Assembly (NCBI GenBank): GCA_963697205.1
Contig: CAVONB010000008.1
Location: 345,956 to 409,955 of the forward strand
DNA from: CAVONB01 sp963697205
Lineage (GTDB): Bacteria; Pseudomonadota; Alphaproteobacteria; Rhizobiales; Hyphomicrobiaceae
Length of the DNA stretch: 64,000 bases
Direction: 5' to 3'
Shown piece after piece: positions 19,821-27,611 of the stretch (within the stretch, counting starts at the first letter, position 1; each line of letters starts with the position of its first letter). The translations under genes and the position numbers were made by a program. The notes under the pieces are model-generated. The model was not told where the DNA came from. It searched no databases and worked only from the letters and a program-made list of their open reading frames with translations.

Positions 19821-20011
19821 GGTTTCCGTGGGCCTGGCCCGCAAGGCTGGTCTTCGCGGAAGGCGGCGTGGCGATGTGGCTGAAAAGCCTCGGGGAAAGC
19901 GCTGTCCGCCAACCCGAAGGCTGACAACGCGGACGGTCTCGGCTACAGGGAAGTGACGACGCCGGACGAGCGGCAGACGTCTGTGGACGGGTAGAGGGCG
20001 TGGACCGGAGC

Positions 20012-20479
20012 ATGGTTGCTGTGCACCCCAGGCGGGGCGGACTGCGGATGGCGGCGCTCACCTTCGTGGCATCCGCGGTGTTCTGCGCACCCGGCGTGCG
20101 CGCGCAGTCGTGCTCGCGCACCGACTTCGAGGGCGTCGTTGGCCAGGCGGCAGGCGTCCTGCGCGATCTCAATTCGAAGAACAAGCCCTCCTATCAGGCG
20201 AAGCTGCGCGAGCTCAAGGCCAAGCGCGGCTGGTCGCACGACGTGTTCTTGAAGGAAGCCGCGCCGCTGGTGCAGGACGACAAGGTTCTCGACTACGATC
20301 AGAAGGCGGGCGATCTGCTCGCGCAGATCAACACCATGGGCCAGGAAGGCGCCGGCGGCGGCACCGCCGACTGTGCGCTTCTGGACAAGCTGCGCGGCTT
20401 TATGAAGTCTCTGGTCGAGACCCAGGAAGCCAAGTGGACCTACATGTTCGAGCGCATCGACGCAGAGCTGGCAAAATAA
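20012..20479 (+). CDS. Putative periplasmic protein of unknown function
   Basis: A 155-residue protein. A basic start (HPRRGGLR) and hydrophobic core (MAALTFVASAVFCAPGVRA) form a signal peptide with likely cleavage after ARA-type GVRA. The mature part is helical and charged, with two Cys (SCSRTDF and DCALLD) and a middle AKLRELKAKRGWSHDVFLK. I do not recognise the family. GGAG lies just ahead of ATG 20012. It is convergent with the type I secretion genes, 18 bp away. Confidence 0.6.
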   Translation: MVAVHPRRGGLRMAALTFVASAVFCAPGVRAQSCSRTDFEGVVGQAAGVLRDLNSKNKPSYQAKLRELKAKRGWSHDVFLKEAAPLVQDDKVLDYDQKAGDLLAQINTMGQEGAGGGTADCALLDKLRGFMKSLVETQEAKWTYMFERIDAELAK

Positions 20480-20497
20480 GGAGCCGACGCACTCGCG

Positions 20498-21868
20498 TCA
20501 TTCCTCTCGGAACGCCCGCTCGATCTGATCCTTCACCGGCTTCACGAAATACGACAACGCGGTGCGTTCGCTGCCCTCGATGAACGCTTCCACTGGCATG
20601 CCCGGCACAAGCTTGATCTGACTGAGCTTGCCGAGATCGGCGGCATCGATCTTCACCCGGCCCGTGAAATAAGCCGCACCCGTCTGCGCCTCCCGCGTAA
20701 GGTCGGCCGACACACGCGCCAGTGTGCCGCGGATCTCAGGTGTCGTCTGCCGGTTGAGACCGGGGAAATGCAGCACCGCCCGGCGCCCCACGATCGCCTG
20801 ATCGATGTCGGTTGGCGCAATGCGCACCTCGATCGCCAAGAGATCCTCCACCGGCACGATCAGCATCGCCGTTTCGCCGGGCCCGATCACGCCTCCGACG
20901 GTGTGCACGGCGAGTTCGTGCACGATTCCGGTCTGCGGCGCGCGCACGTCGATCCGCTTCAGCTGATCCTCCGCCGCCGTGCGCCGTTCACCCAGCTCCG
21001 CGACCCGGGCCTCGATGTCGCGGATTTCGCGTCCCGCCTCGCTCTGTAGCGTCTGGTCGATGCCGATGATCTGCAATTCCGTTTCAGCGATCTGGCCACC
21101 GGCCTTGGCGATCTGGGCAACCAGAAGTCCGCGCTCGCCGTTGAGGCGCGCAAGCTCACGCTCGGTCTGCAGCAAGCGGGTCTGTGGCAGCAGATTGCGT
21201 TCGAACATGCCGCGCACGCGCGACAGCTCCTCGTCGAGCAGCGCGATCTCCTTGTCTTTCGCCAGACGCTGGGACGTCAGGCCGTCGATCTCCTGGCGGA
21301 GCTGCCCGATGCGCGCGCTGAGCTGTGCGATCTGTCCGGCTCTCTGGCGCACGCGATCGTTGAAAAGCTTCGTCTCACCGGCCGCAATCAGTGGCGCCTC
21401 GGGATCGCTTCCCAGGAACCCTTTCGGGAAGAGAATGCGCTCCGCCCCGTCACGCTCTGCCATCAGCCGCGCCTTGCGGCCGATCAGCTGGACCATCTGC
21501 GACGTCACGATGCCGAGGTTCGCGCGCGTTTGCGTGTCGTCGAGACGCAGCAGCACGTCGCCGGCCTCGACCTGGTCGCCGTTACGCACCGAGATGGCCG
21601 CGACGACGCCGCCCGAGGGATGCTGGATCTTCTTGGCACTGGAATCCACCACGACCAGCCCCGGTGCGATCACCGCGCTCGAAAGCGTCGCATGCGCAGC
21701 CCACCCGAAGACGCCGAGCGCCAGCAGCAAAACCGTTGCCAGCGAGGCCGTCAGCCGCCGCCTCAGGCCGGGCTCGATCGGCGGAACGGCGACAGGGCGG
21801 GGGCCGACCGTGCGCGCGGCCTGAGCATCGTGCGGCGGCGGCAACGACATCGGGGACGCGGCGGTCAT
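20498..21868 (-). CDS. HlyD-family type I secretion adaptor (PrtE-like)
   Basis: A 456-residue periplasmic adaptor linking the inner-membrane ABC exporter to an outer-membrane TolC-type channel. One membrane helix (about residues 40-62) is followed by a split lipoyl domain (IQHPSGGVVAAISVRNGDQV), a long coiled coil of Leu/Arg/Glu-rich helices (about residues 110-300) and a beta-barrel with GETAMLIVPVEDLLAIEVRI. The start overlaps the ABC gene stop by 4 bp. No TolC gene is nearby, so a shared one is presumably used. Confidence 0.92.
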   Translation of the reverse strand: MTAASPMSLPPPHDAQAARTVGPRPVAVPPIEPGLRRRLTASLATVLLLALGVFGWAAHATLSSAVIAPGLVVVDSSAKKIQHPSGGVVAAISVRNGDQVEAGDVLLRLDDTQTRANLGIVTSQMVQLIGRKARLMAERDGAERILFPKGFLGSDPEAPLIAAGETKLFNDRVRQRAGQIAQLSARIGQLRQEIDGLTSQRLAKDKEIALLDEELSRVRGMFERNLLPQTRLLQTERELARLNGERGLLVAQIAKAGGQIAETELQIIGIDQTLQSEAGREIRDIEARVAELGERRTAAEDQLKRIDVRAPQTGIVHELAVHTVGGVIGPGETAMLIVPVEDLLAIEVRIAPTDIDQAIVGRRAVLHFPGLNRQTTPEIRGTLARVSADLTREAQTGAAYFTGRVKIDAADLGKLSQIKLVPGMPVEAFIEGSERTALSYFVKPVKDQIERAFREE

Positions 21869-23700
21869 CGGATCGGTCTTTCTGGATCGGGTTCGCTCGG
21901 GAGCACTGGGTCCACCGGGCCCGCGCTGGCTGGCTCGGCAGGCTTGCGGTGTGGAGAAGGCGGACCTTGCGGCGCGTCCGGCCTGGGGCCCATGTTGCCT
22001 GGCACCGCCGGTCGCTTCAGCGTCCTGCGCAGCACATCGTCACGCGGACCGAACGCCACCACCTGCCCGTTGTTGACGACGGCGACGAGATCGGCGGCCG
22101 CCAGCACGCTCGGCCTGTGCGCGACGACGACGGCGATGCCGCCGCGTTGCTTGATGCCGTGCAGCGCAGCCACGACGGCTTCCTCGCCTTCCGCGTCGAG
22201 GTTGGCGTTGGGCTCGTCGAGAACGACCAGGAACGGGCGGCCGAACAGTGCGCGCGCCAGCGCGATGCGCTGCTTCTGCCCTGCCGATAGATTGGCGCCG
22301 CCTTCACCGATCTGCGTCTCGTAGCCGTCCGGCAATGCAAGCGCGAGTTTGTGGACGCCCGCCGCCTGTGCCGCTTCCAGCACGTCGGCCTCAGTCGCCT
22401 CGGGATCGAGCCGCCCGATGTTCTCCGCAACCGTTCCGTCGAAGAGTTCCACGTCCTGGGGCAGATAGCCGATATGGCGCCCCAGCGCCGTGGGCTCCCA
22501 CCGATCCAGCGCCGCATCGTCGATCAAGATCGAGCCGCGTGCGAGTGGCCACACACCGGTCAGCGCCCGGGCGATGGAGGATTTGCCCGCACCGCTCGGC
22601 CCGATAATGGCGAGTACCTGCCCGGCCTCAGCCGCGAAGCTGGCGTCCGCAAGCACCAGCCTGGGCTTAGAGGGAGCAGCGACCGCGATGTGGTCGACGA
22701 CCACCGAGCGCCGGGGCGGCGGCAGCAGCAGCCGGTCGCGGGGCTGGCCGAGACGCGTCATCACCTGGCTGAGGCGCCCTTTGGCATCGCGCGCCGCCAG
22801 CATCGATCTCCAGTGCGCGATGGCGATCTCGATCGGCGCCAGCGCACGCGAGGCCGCGATCGTGCACGCGATAATGGCGCCCGCCGACATCTCACCTTTG
22901 ATGGTGAGGTATGCGCCCAGCCCCAGTATGCCCGACTGCAGCGCGATGCGCAGCGTGCGCGACAACGTCGAAAGACCGCCTACGACGTCGCTCATGCGCT
23001 CGTTGTCGGCAAGGTGCGTCAGGTTCAGATCGGTGAAGCGGCGGGCCAGATGTGGACCCATGGCCATCGCGCGCGCCACTTCCGCGTTGCGCGCGGCCGC
23101 ATCGGCAAGCTCGCTGCGCGCCTTGCCCGATTGTGCCGCCGTCGCCGTCCGTCGCCGCACCACAAACTGCGTCGTGACCGTCAGCGCCAGCAGCACCACC
23201 GCGCCCGCGATCGTCACCCAGCCCAGCAGCGGATGCAGTATGAAGATGAAGGTCAGATAGATCGGCAGCCACGGCATGTCGAGCATGGCCATCGGACCGG
23301 GCCCCGACAGGAAATTGCGGATCGCCTCCAGGTCGCGCATGGGCTGCAGTGCGTCGCGATGGCTGACGCCGGTGAGCGGCAGGCGCAGGGCGGCATCGAG
23401 CACGGTCGGCCCGAGGCGGCGATTCACGGTGGAGCCGACGCGGACGAAAATCTGGTTGCGCAGCATCTCCAGGAGGCCCTGGAAGGCGAACAGCCCGCCG
23501 GCGAGCAGCGTCAGGACGACCAGCGTCGGGACGCTCTGGCTGGACAGCACGCGGTCGTAGACCTGCAGCATGTACAGCGAGCCGGTCAGCGCCAGCACGT
23601 TGATAAACACCGACGCGACGATCAGGACGGTGACCACCGGCCCCATGCGGCCGATGACCGCGCGCAAGGGATTGTCGGGCGAGTTCGCGGGCTTGGACAC
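21865..23700 (-). CDS. Type I secretion ABC transporter, PrtD/AprD type
   Basis: A 611-residue permease-ATPase. Membrane domain about residues 20-300 begins with VVTVLIVASVFINVLALTG and the family motif YMLQVYDRVL. ATPase: Walker A GPSGAGKSSIA, Q-loop GYLPQDVELF, signature NLSAGQKQR, Walker B FLVVLDEPN. There is no C39 peptidase domain, the PrtD rather than bacteriocin type, used for C-terminal signals such as RTX proteases. GTG 23700 has GGAGG 6 bp upstream. The RTX protein at 49.7 kb is the obvious candidate substrate. Confidence 0.92.
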   Translation of the reverse strand: MSKPANSPDNPLRAVIGRMGPVVTVLIVASVFINVLALTGSLYMLQVYDRVLSSQSVPTLVVLTLLAGGLFAFQGLLEMLRNQIFVRVGSTVNRRLGPTVLDAALRLPLTGVSHRDALQPMRDLEAIRNFLSGPGPMAMLDMPWLPIYLTFIFILHPLLGWVTIAGAVVLLALTVTTQFVVRRRTATAAQSGKARSELADAAARNAEVARAMAMGPHLARRFTDLNLTHLADNERMSDVVGGLSTLSRTLRIALQSGILGLGAYLTIKGEMSAGAIIACTIAASRALAPIEIAIAHWRSMLAARDAKGRLSQVMTRLGQPRDRLLLPPPRRSVVVDHIAVAAPSKPRLVLADASFAAEAGQVLAIIGPSGAGKSSIARALTGVWPLARGSILIDDAALDRWEPTALGRHIGYLPQDVELFDGTVAENIGRLDPEATEADVLEAAQAAGVHKLALALPDGYETQIGEGGANLSAGQKQRIALARALFGRPFLVVLDEPNANLDAEGEEAVVAALHGIKQRGGIAVVVAHRPSVLAAADLVAVVNNGQVVAFGPRDDVLRRTLKRPAVPGNMGPRPDAPQGPPSPHRKPAEPASAGPVDPVLPSEPDPERPIR

Positions 23701-23989
23701 GAGGGGCCTCCGGAGCACCCTGATGAGGGTGCACGGCCATCAAGCAAATCCTACGCCAGAAGGCGCCAGCGCCCCAGGCTAAGGTTCGACGGCGGAGCGT
23801 CCCGGAATGGCACACTCACGCCATCACACGAGCGTTCCGGTTCTGAATTTTTCGCACCCGTGCGGCCCAGGTTGCAAGCAACTGCCGGAACCCTCGGGAA
23901 CACGAGCAATCCTATGATCCAAGTGTAGCGCTTTCACTCGACGTTGGGAAACGAGCCCAGCCGCTCCTGGGCACCAAGCCTCCGGCGCG

Positions 23990-25228
23990 CTACACGATGA
24001 GATCCGCCACCAGCGTTGCGAGGCAAGCCACCGCGCCGGCAGCGGGCACCCACGTCCACGTCCGGAAGATGTCGTCGGGGGGCTTGGCCTCCCGCCACTT
24101 GATCGCGACCAGGGCGAGGTTGACGAGCGCAAACAGCACGAGCGTGATGCGCGACGACAAATCCGCCAGCCGGTCGAGTGGCAGGGCGAGCGCCAGGACC
24201 AGCACCGCACCCGCCGTGACCGCGGTCCCGAGCAGCGGCGTCTGCGTGCGCGCACTGACCCGGCCGAACGCCGCCGGCAGCCGCCCTTGCCGCGACAGGC
24301 CATAGAGAATGCGCGAAGACATGATCATCTGCACGATGATGCCGTTCAGCGTGGCAACGATCGCGATGGCGCTCATGATGTGCGGGGAGCGGCCGCTGAG
24401 CCGGCCGAACACATCCGCCAGTGGCGCGCTCGACGTCCCCAGTTCACCAGGCCCCAGGCTGACTAGCGCGACCCAGATCACCAGCATGTAAAGCAGCGTC
24501 GTGATCACGAGCGTGAGCAGGATGGCTGAGGGCAGCGTACGCCGGGGATCGCGGATCTCCTCGGCAACATTGGCGATGCTCTCGAAGCCGATGAAGGCGA
24601 ACACCGCGAGCAGCGTCGCCGAGGCGAGCCCGCTGAGCGCACCCGGCGTCGCCGCGGGCATCGCCTCCGGCAATCGCGCAGCAAGGTCGGGTTCGCTCCA
24701 CAGCCCCATGCCCACGATCAGCAATAGCCCCCCGATCTCGATCAGGGTCATGATCGCGGCGAACGTCACCGATTCCTCGATGCCCCACGCCGCGATCCCC
24801 GCCATGGCCACCACAACGAGCGTCAGGATCAAAGGCTGCGGAAGGTCGAGAAAAATGCGGATGTAGCCGGCGCTGCCGACGCTGATGGCGGCGGCCGAAA
24901 CCGTGGCGATGGCAATGATCAAAAGCCCTGCGATCAGTCCCAGGACGGGCGATCGAAAGCCGGCGTTGATATAGGCGGCCTCGCCCGCCGCGACCGGCAG
25001 CCGCGTGCCCAGCTCTGCGAACGACGCCGCCGTCAGCCCCATGACGATGGCGGCGATGACGAACGCGATCGGAGCACTCATGCCCGCACGCGCCGCCGCG
25101 GGCCCGATCAGCACGTAGATCCCGGCGCCGATCGTCACCCCGAGGCCATAGAGCACGACGTGCCACAAGCCGAGGCTGCGGCGCAGTCCCGTTCCCTCAC
25201 CGGTATACGGCGTCTCGCTGGTGGTCAT
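23990..25228 (-). CDS. APC-family amino acid permease
   Basis: A 412-residue inner-membrane permease with twelve predicted hydrophobic segments. The N-terminal GLWHVVLYGLGVTIGAGIYV is the APC substrate-binding helix 1 signature (GxGIxG-type), and FAFIGFESIANVAEEIRDP is the conserved helix 6 region. Likely imports or exchanges an amino acid. The ATG at 25228 follows a G-rich stretch; a TTG at 25294 would overlap the upstream gene and is less likely. It lies downstream of the stress-type protein on the same strand, probably the end of that operon. Confidence 0.88.
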   Translation of the reverse strand: MTTSETPYTGEGTGLRRSLGLWHVVLYGLGVTIGAGIYVLIGPAAARAGMSAPIAFVIAAIVMGLTAASFAELGTRLPVAAGEAAYINAGFRSPVLGLIAGLLIIAIATVSAAAISVGSAGYIRIFLDLPQPLILTLVVVAMAGIAAWGIEESVTFAAIMTLIEIGGLLLIVGMGLWSEPDLAARLPEAMPAATPGALSGLASATLLAVFAFIGFESIANVAEEIRDPRRTLPSAILLTLVITTLLYMLVIWVALVSLGPGELGTSSAPLADVFGRLSGRSPHIMSAIAIVATLNGIIVQMIMSSRILYGLSRQGRLPAAFGRVSARTQTPLLGTAVTAGAVLVLALALPLDRLADLSSRITLVLFALVNLALVAIKWREAKPPDDIFRTWTWVPAAGAVACLATLVADLIV

Positions 25229-25290
25229 CGTCCCCCCGATCGTCCTACCGCGCCGCCACTTCCAGCGTCGGCGCGGCCCTTGACCAGACG

Positions 25291-25863
25291 TCAATCGATC
25301 GGCCTGAGGTCGTGTGTTTGCACGCTCATACTATGGTGGCGCAGCATGAGACTACAGATGTCCTGCTCGCTCGTCTCATCGTCGAGCCGCACGATCACCA
25401 CACCGTCACCCTTTTGTAACGGGACGTCGATGGTGCGGCGGCCGCTGTCCGGCGCATGACGCCCTGCCGCCAGCCGGCCCAGATTGTCCAGCTGCGTCGC
25501 TTGCCCGTCCGCCGCAGCAGAGGCGGCGAGAAGCTCCAGCACCCAGGGATGGCCCGCCGTCGTCTCCTGGCAGGTCATGCAGCGCACGATCTCCGTCAGC
25601 CGCAGCGGGTAGCCCTTGAGAGCCAGCTCGCGCGAGGCCGCGGCCAATGTCTCGTCCTCGGCGACCAGATGGATCTGCTCGCGCGCGACCCCCACCTCCG
25701 ACAGCGCGATCGCGATGGCAGCCAGCGCCACAGGCAGAGAATAGAAGGCGACCGCGAACCGCAACTTGCGCAGCCCGCGTGCCACGGCCGGCGGCGCTGC
25801 CGGACCCGCAGAGGGCCGCCCCCCGTCAGGAAAGGGCGATCTGGCGCAGTCGTGCGACATCAT
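25291..25863 (-). CDS. Hypothetical protein, possible general-stress (YflT-like) domain
   Basis: A 190-residue protein. The segment AVAFYSLPVALAAIAIALSE followed by GVAREQIHLVAEDETL resembles the ferredoxin-like general-stress 17M/YflT pattern (hydrophobic strand, amphipathic helix, GV..xQI.LVA). After a middle region with CMTC, the end reads TIDVPLQKGDGVVIVRLDDE. The resemblance is by eye and weak. Its start lies 38 bp inside the 3' end of the Crp/Fnr gene, so the two are translationally linked and probably co-regulated. Confidence 0.55.
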   Translation of the reverse strand: MMSHDCARSPFPDGGRPSAGPAAPPAVARGLRKLRFAVAFYSLPVALAAIAIALSEVGVAREQIHLVAEDETLAAASRELALKGYPLRLTEIVRCMTCQETTAGHPWVLELLAASAAADGQATQLDNLGRLAAGRHAPDSGRRTIDVPLQKGDGVVIVRLDDETSEQDICSLMLRHHSMSVQTHDLRPID

Positions 25864-26518
25864 GGATCACCACGAGATTGGTCTGGGGCAGGCTGATGAT
25901 GGCCGAGCGCTTCAGCTTGCTCAGCGTGCGGCTCACCGTTTCGATGGTCAGTCCCAGATAATCGCCGATGTCGATCCGCGTCATCAGCAGTTCGATCCGC
26001 CGCGGGTCGCATCCCGCCTGCGCGTTACGCTCCGACAGCGCGAGCAGGAAGGCCGCCATCTTGGCCTCCGCCGACTTGGCAGCGACGCACAACAGGTGGT
26101 CGCGAGTGGCGATGAGCTCGTCGGCGGCGAGTTTCAAAAGCCGGCGCGCGAAATCGGGGCGCCGCTCGACCATCCGATCGATGCTGGCCCGCGGAATACG
26201 GCGCACGCGCACCTCGCCCAGTCCTTGTGCGTTGAACGGATAGACGCCGATGCAGCAGTAGCCGATAAGGTCGCCGGGGAAATAGAACGATACGACGTGG
26301 CGCGTTCCATCCGGCAGCAGACGGTACGCGCACACCATCCCTTCGAGGATCTCGAACAGGTGGGTCGCCTCGTCACCCTCCAGGAACAAGTCCTCGCGGG
26401 TGTCGAAGGTGGCCAGTGTCGCGCCGGCCAGTGGCTCAGTCGCTGAAGGGCCACGCGGCCGCTCGGGGCGGGGTTGCACGACAATGGCGGGCTCGTGAGA
26501 GTGGGGCAGGGCGAGCAT
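25826..26518 (-). CDS. Crp/Fnr-family transcription regulator, FixK type
   Basis: A 230-residue regulator: cNMP-binding-like beta barrel (about residues 35-125, LFLEGDEATHLFEILEGMV), dimer helix, and C-terminal HTH with IDIGDYLGLTIETVSRTLSK. The recognition helix E-T-V-S-R is the FNR/FixK reading head for TTGAT-type half sites. The N-terminal Cys cluster of true Fnr is absent, so oxygen is not sensed by iron-sulfur; it fits a FixK placed under a FixL-like sensor. ATG 26518 follows AAGGA. Two matching DNA boxes lie in this cluster (26795, 29637). Confidence 0.9.
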   Translation of the reverse strand: MLALPHSHEPAIVVQPRPERPRGPSATEPLAGATLATFDTREDLFLEGDEATHLFEILEGMVCAYRLLPDGTRHVVSFYFPGDLIGYCCIGVYPFNAQGLGEVRVRRIPRASIDRMVERRPDFARRLLKLAADELIATRDHLLCVAAKSAEAKMAAFLLALSERNAQAGCDPRRIELLMTRIDIGDYLGLTIETVSRTLSKLKRSAIISLPQTNLVVIHDVARLRQIALS

Positions 26519-26644
26519 GATGACGTCCTTCCTGATCTCGGACCAACTCGCCGCCGGGGTCGTGCCGGGCTAGACCCTGCACCGTGACCCCTGCGGCTGT
26601 TGTTGGCATCCGACCACGGCCCCGTCACTGGCGCTTCACACGCG

Positions 26645-26669
26645 TGTCACGTTTTGTCATTGTTTGTAA
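26645..26669. promoter_or_regulatory. Three direct repeats with 10-bp period (TGTCA/TGTCA/TGTAA)
   Basis: TGTCA at 26645, TGTCA at 26655 and TGTAA at 26665 are spaced one helical turn apart. Phased direct repeats are how OmpR/PhoB-family regulators bind. The site lies between the divergent FixK-like gene and the OmpR-type response regulator gene, so autoregulation is a reasonable guess. Confidence 0.5.
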
Positions 26670-26794
26670 CCGCGCCTCGACGCTGCCCGCCCCGCCGGCC
26701 ATATCGCCATCGCAGGGGGCGTGTTACGTCGCTGTGCGCCACCGACCCGGTGGCAAGCCTGCAGGTCTCTTGCCATGCCGGCCGGCCGTTTACC

Positions 26795-26808
26795 TTGAAC
26801 TTCGTCAA
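26795..26808. promoter_or_regulatory. FNR/FixK-like box ahead of the response regulator
   Basis: TTGAACTTCGTCAA matches TTGA-N6-TCAA. It ends 13 bp before the start codon at 26822, too close for classical activation, so if bound it would more likely repress or block translation start; it may also be chance. Confidence 0.4.
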
Positions 26809-26821
26809 TCAGCAGAGTGTC

Positions 26822-27568
26822 ATGGACACCCAGCAGCACATCCTGGTCGTCGACGACGATCCCAAGATCCGCTTGTTGCTGCGGCGCTGCTTCGAAGGCG
26901 AGGGCTATCGCGTGAGCGAGAGTGCCACGGGCCGCGACATCTCGAACCTGATCGGCGAAGATCCCCCCGACCTCATCACGCTCGACCTCAGCCTGCCCGA
27001 TATCGACGGACTCTCCATCGCCCGCGCCATCCGTGCGACGTCGCAGGTGCCGATCGTCATGGTCACGGGCAAGGGCGAGACGATCGACCGCGTCGTCGGC
27101 CTGGAGATCGGCGCCGATGACTACATTTCTAAGCCCTTCCACGTGCGCGAGGTGCTGGCGCGCATCCGTGCCGTCCTGCGCCGCGCCGAGCACCAGTCCA
27201 AGCCGGCCGCCCCATCCGCCGGTACCGCCGCCGAGCCGGCCGGAACCGGGGAACGCTTCGGATTCGCCGACTTTATCCTTGATGCCACGCGCCGCGAGTT
27301 GCGGACCGGCGACGGCACGCTGACGCCGTTGACGACGGCGGAGTTCACGATGCTGGAGATGTTCGCCCGCCATCCCAACCGCGTCCTGTCACGCGATCAG
27401 ATCATGGATCTCACCAAGGGCCAGGACTGGAGCCCTTACGACCGCACCATCGACAACCTCGTCGCCAAGCTCCGGCGCAAGATCGAGGCGGACCCAGAGC
27501 AGCCGCTGCTGATCAAGACCGTCCGCGGCGTCGGATACGCCTTCACGTGCGATGTTGGCCTCATTTGA
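26822..27568 (+). CDS. OmpR-family two-component response regulator
   Basis: A 248-residue regulator. Receiver domain about residues 5-118: acidic pocket VDDD, phospho-acceptor Asp in LITLDLSLPDIDG, MVTGKGE and the Lys in DYISKPFH. A linker rich in Ala/Pro leads to a winged-helix DNA-binding domain about residues 150-240 (TAEFTMLEMFARHPNRVLSR, DNLVAKLRRKIE, VRGVGYAF). It is convergent with the hybrid kinase gene (44 bp between stops) and divergent from the FixK-like gene. Confidence 0.93.
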   Translation: MDTQQHILVVDDDPKIRLLLRRCFEGEGYRVSESATGRDISNLIGEDPPDLITLDLSLPDIDGLSIARAIRATSQVPIVMVTGKGETIDRVVGLEIGADDYISKPFHVREVLARIRAVLRRAEHQSKPAAPSAGTAAEPAGTGERFGFADFILDATRRELRTGDGTLTPLTTAEFTMLEMFARHPNRVLSRDQIMDLTKGQDWSPYDRTIDNLVAKLRRKIEADPEQPLLIKTVRGVGYAFTCDVGLI

Positions 27569-27611
27569 CGTCGTCCGCGCCACCGGCCGGCACACACGAA
27601 GCAGCCCCCAT

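Noticed and set aside
25280..25294. TTGAC-CAGAC-GTCAA near the start of the APC permease as a third FixK box
   Set aside because: The spacer makes the palindrome 15 bp, one longer than the TTGA-N6-TCAA geometry that FNR/FixK dimers need, and it lies in the coding end of the upstream gene.
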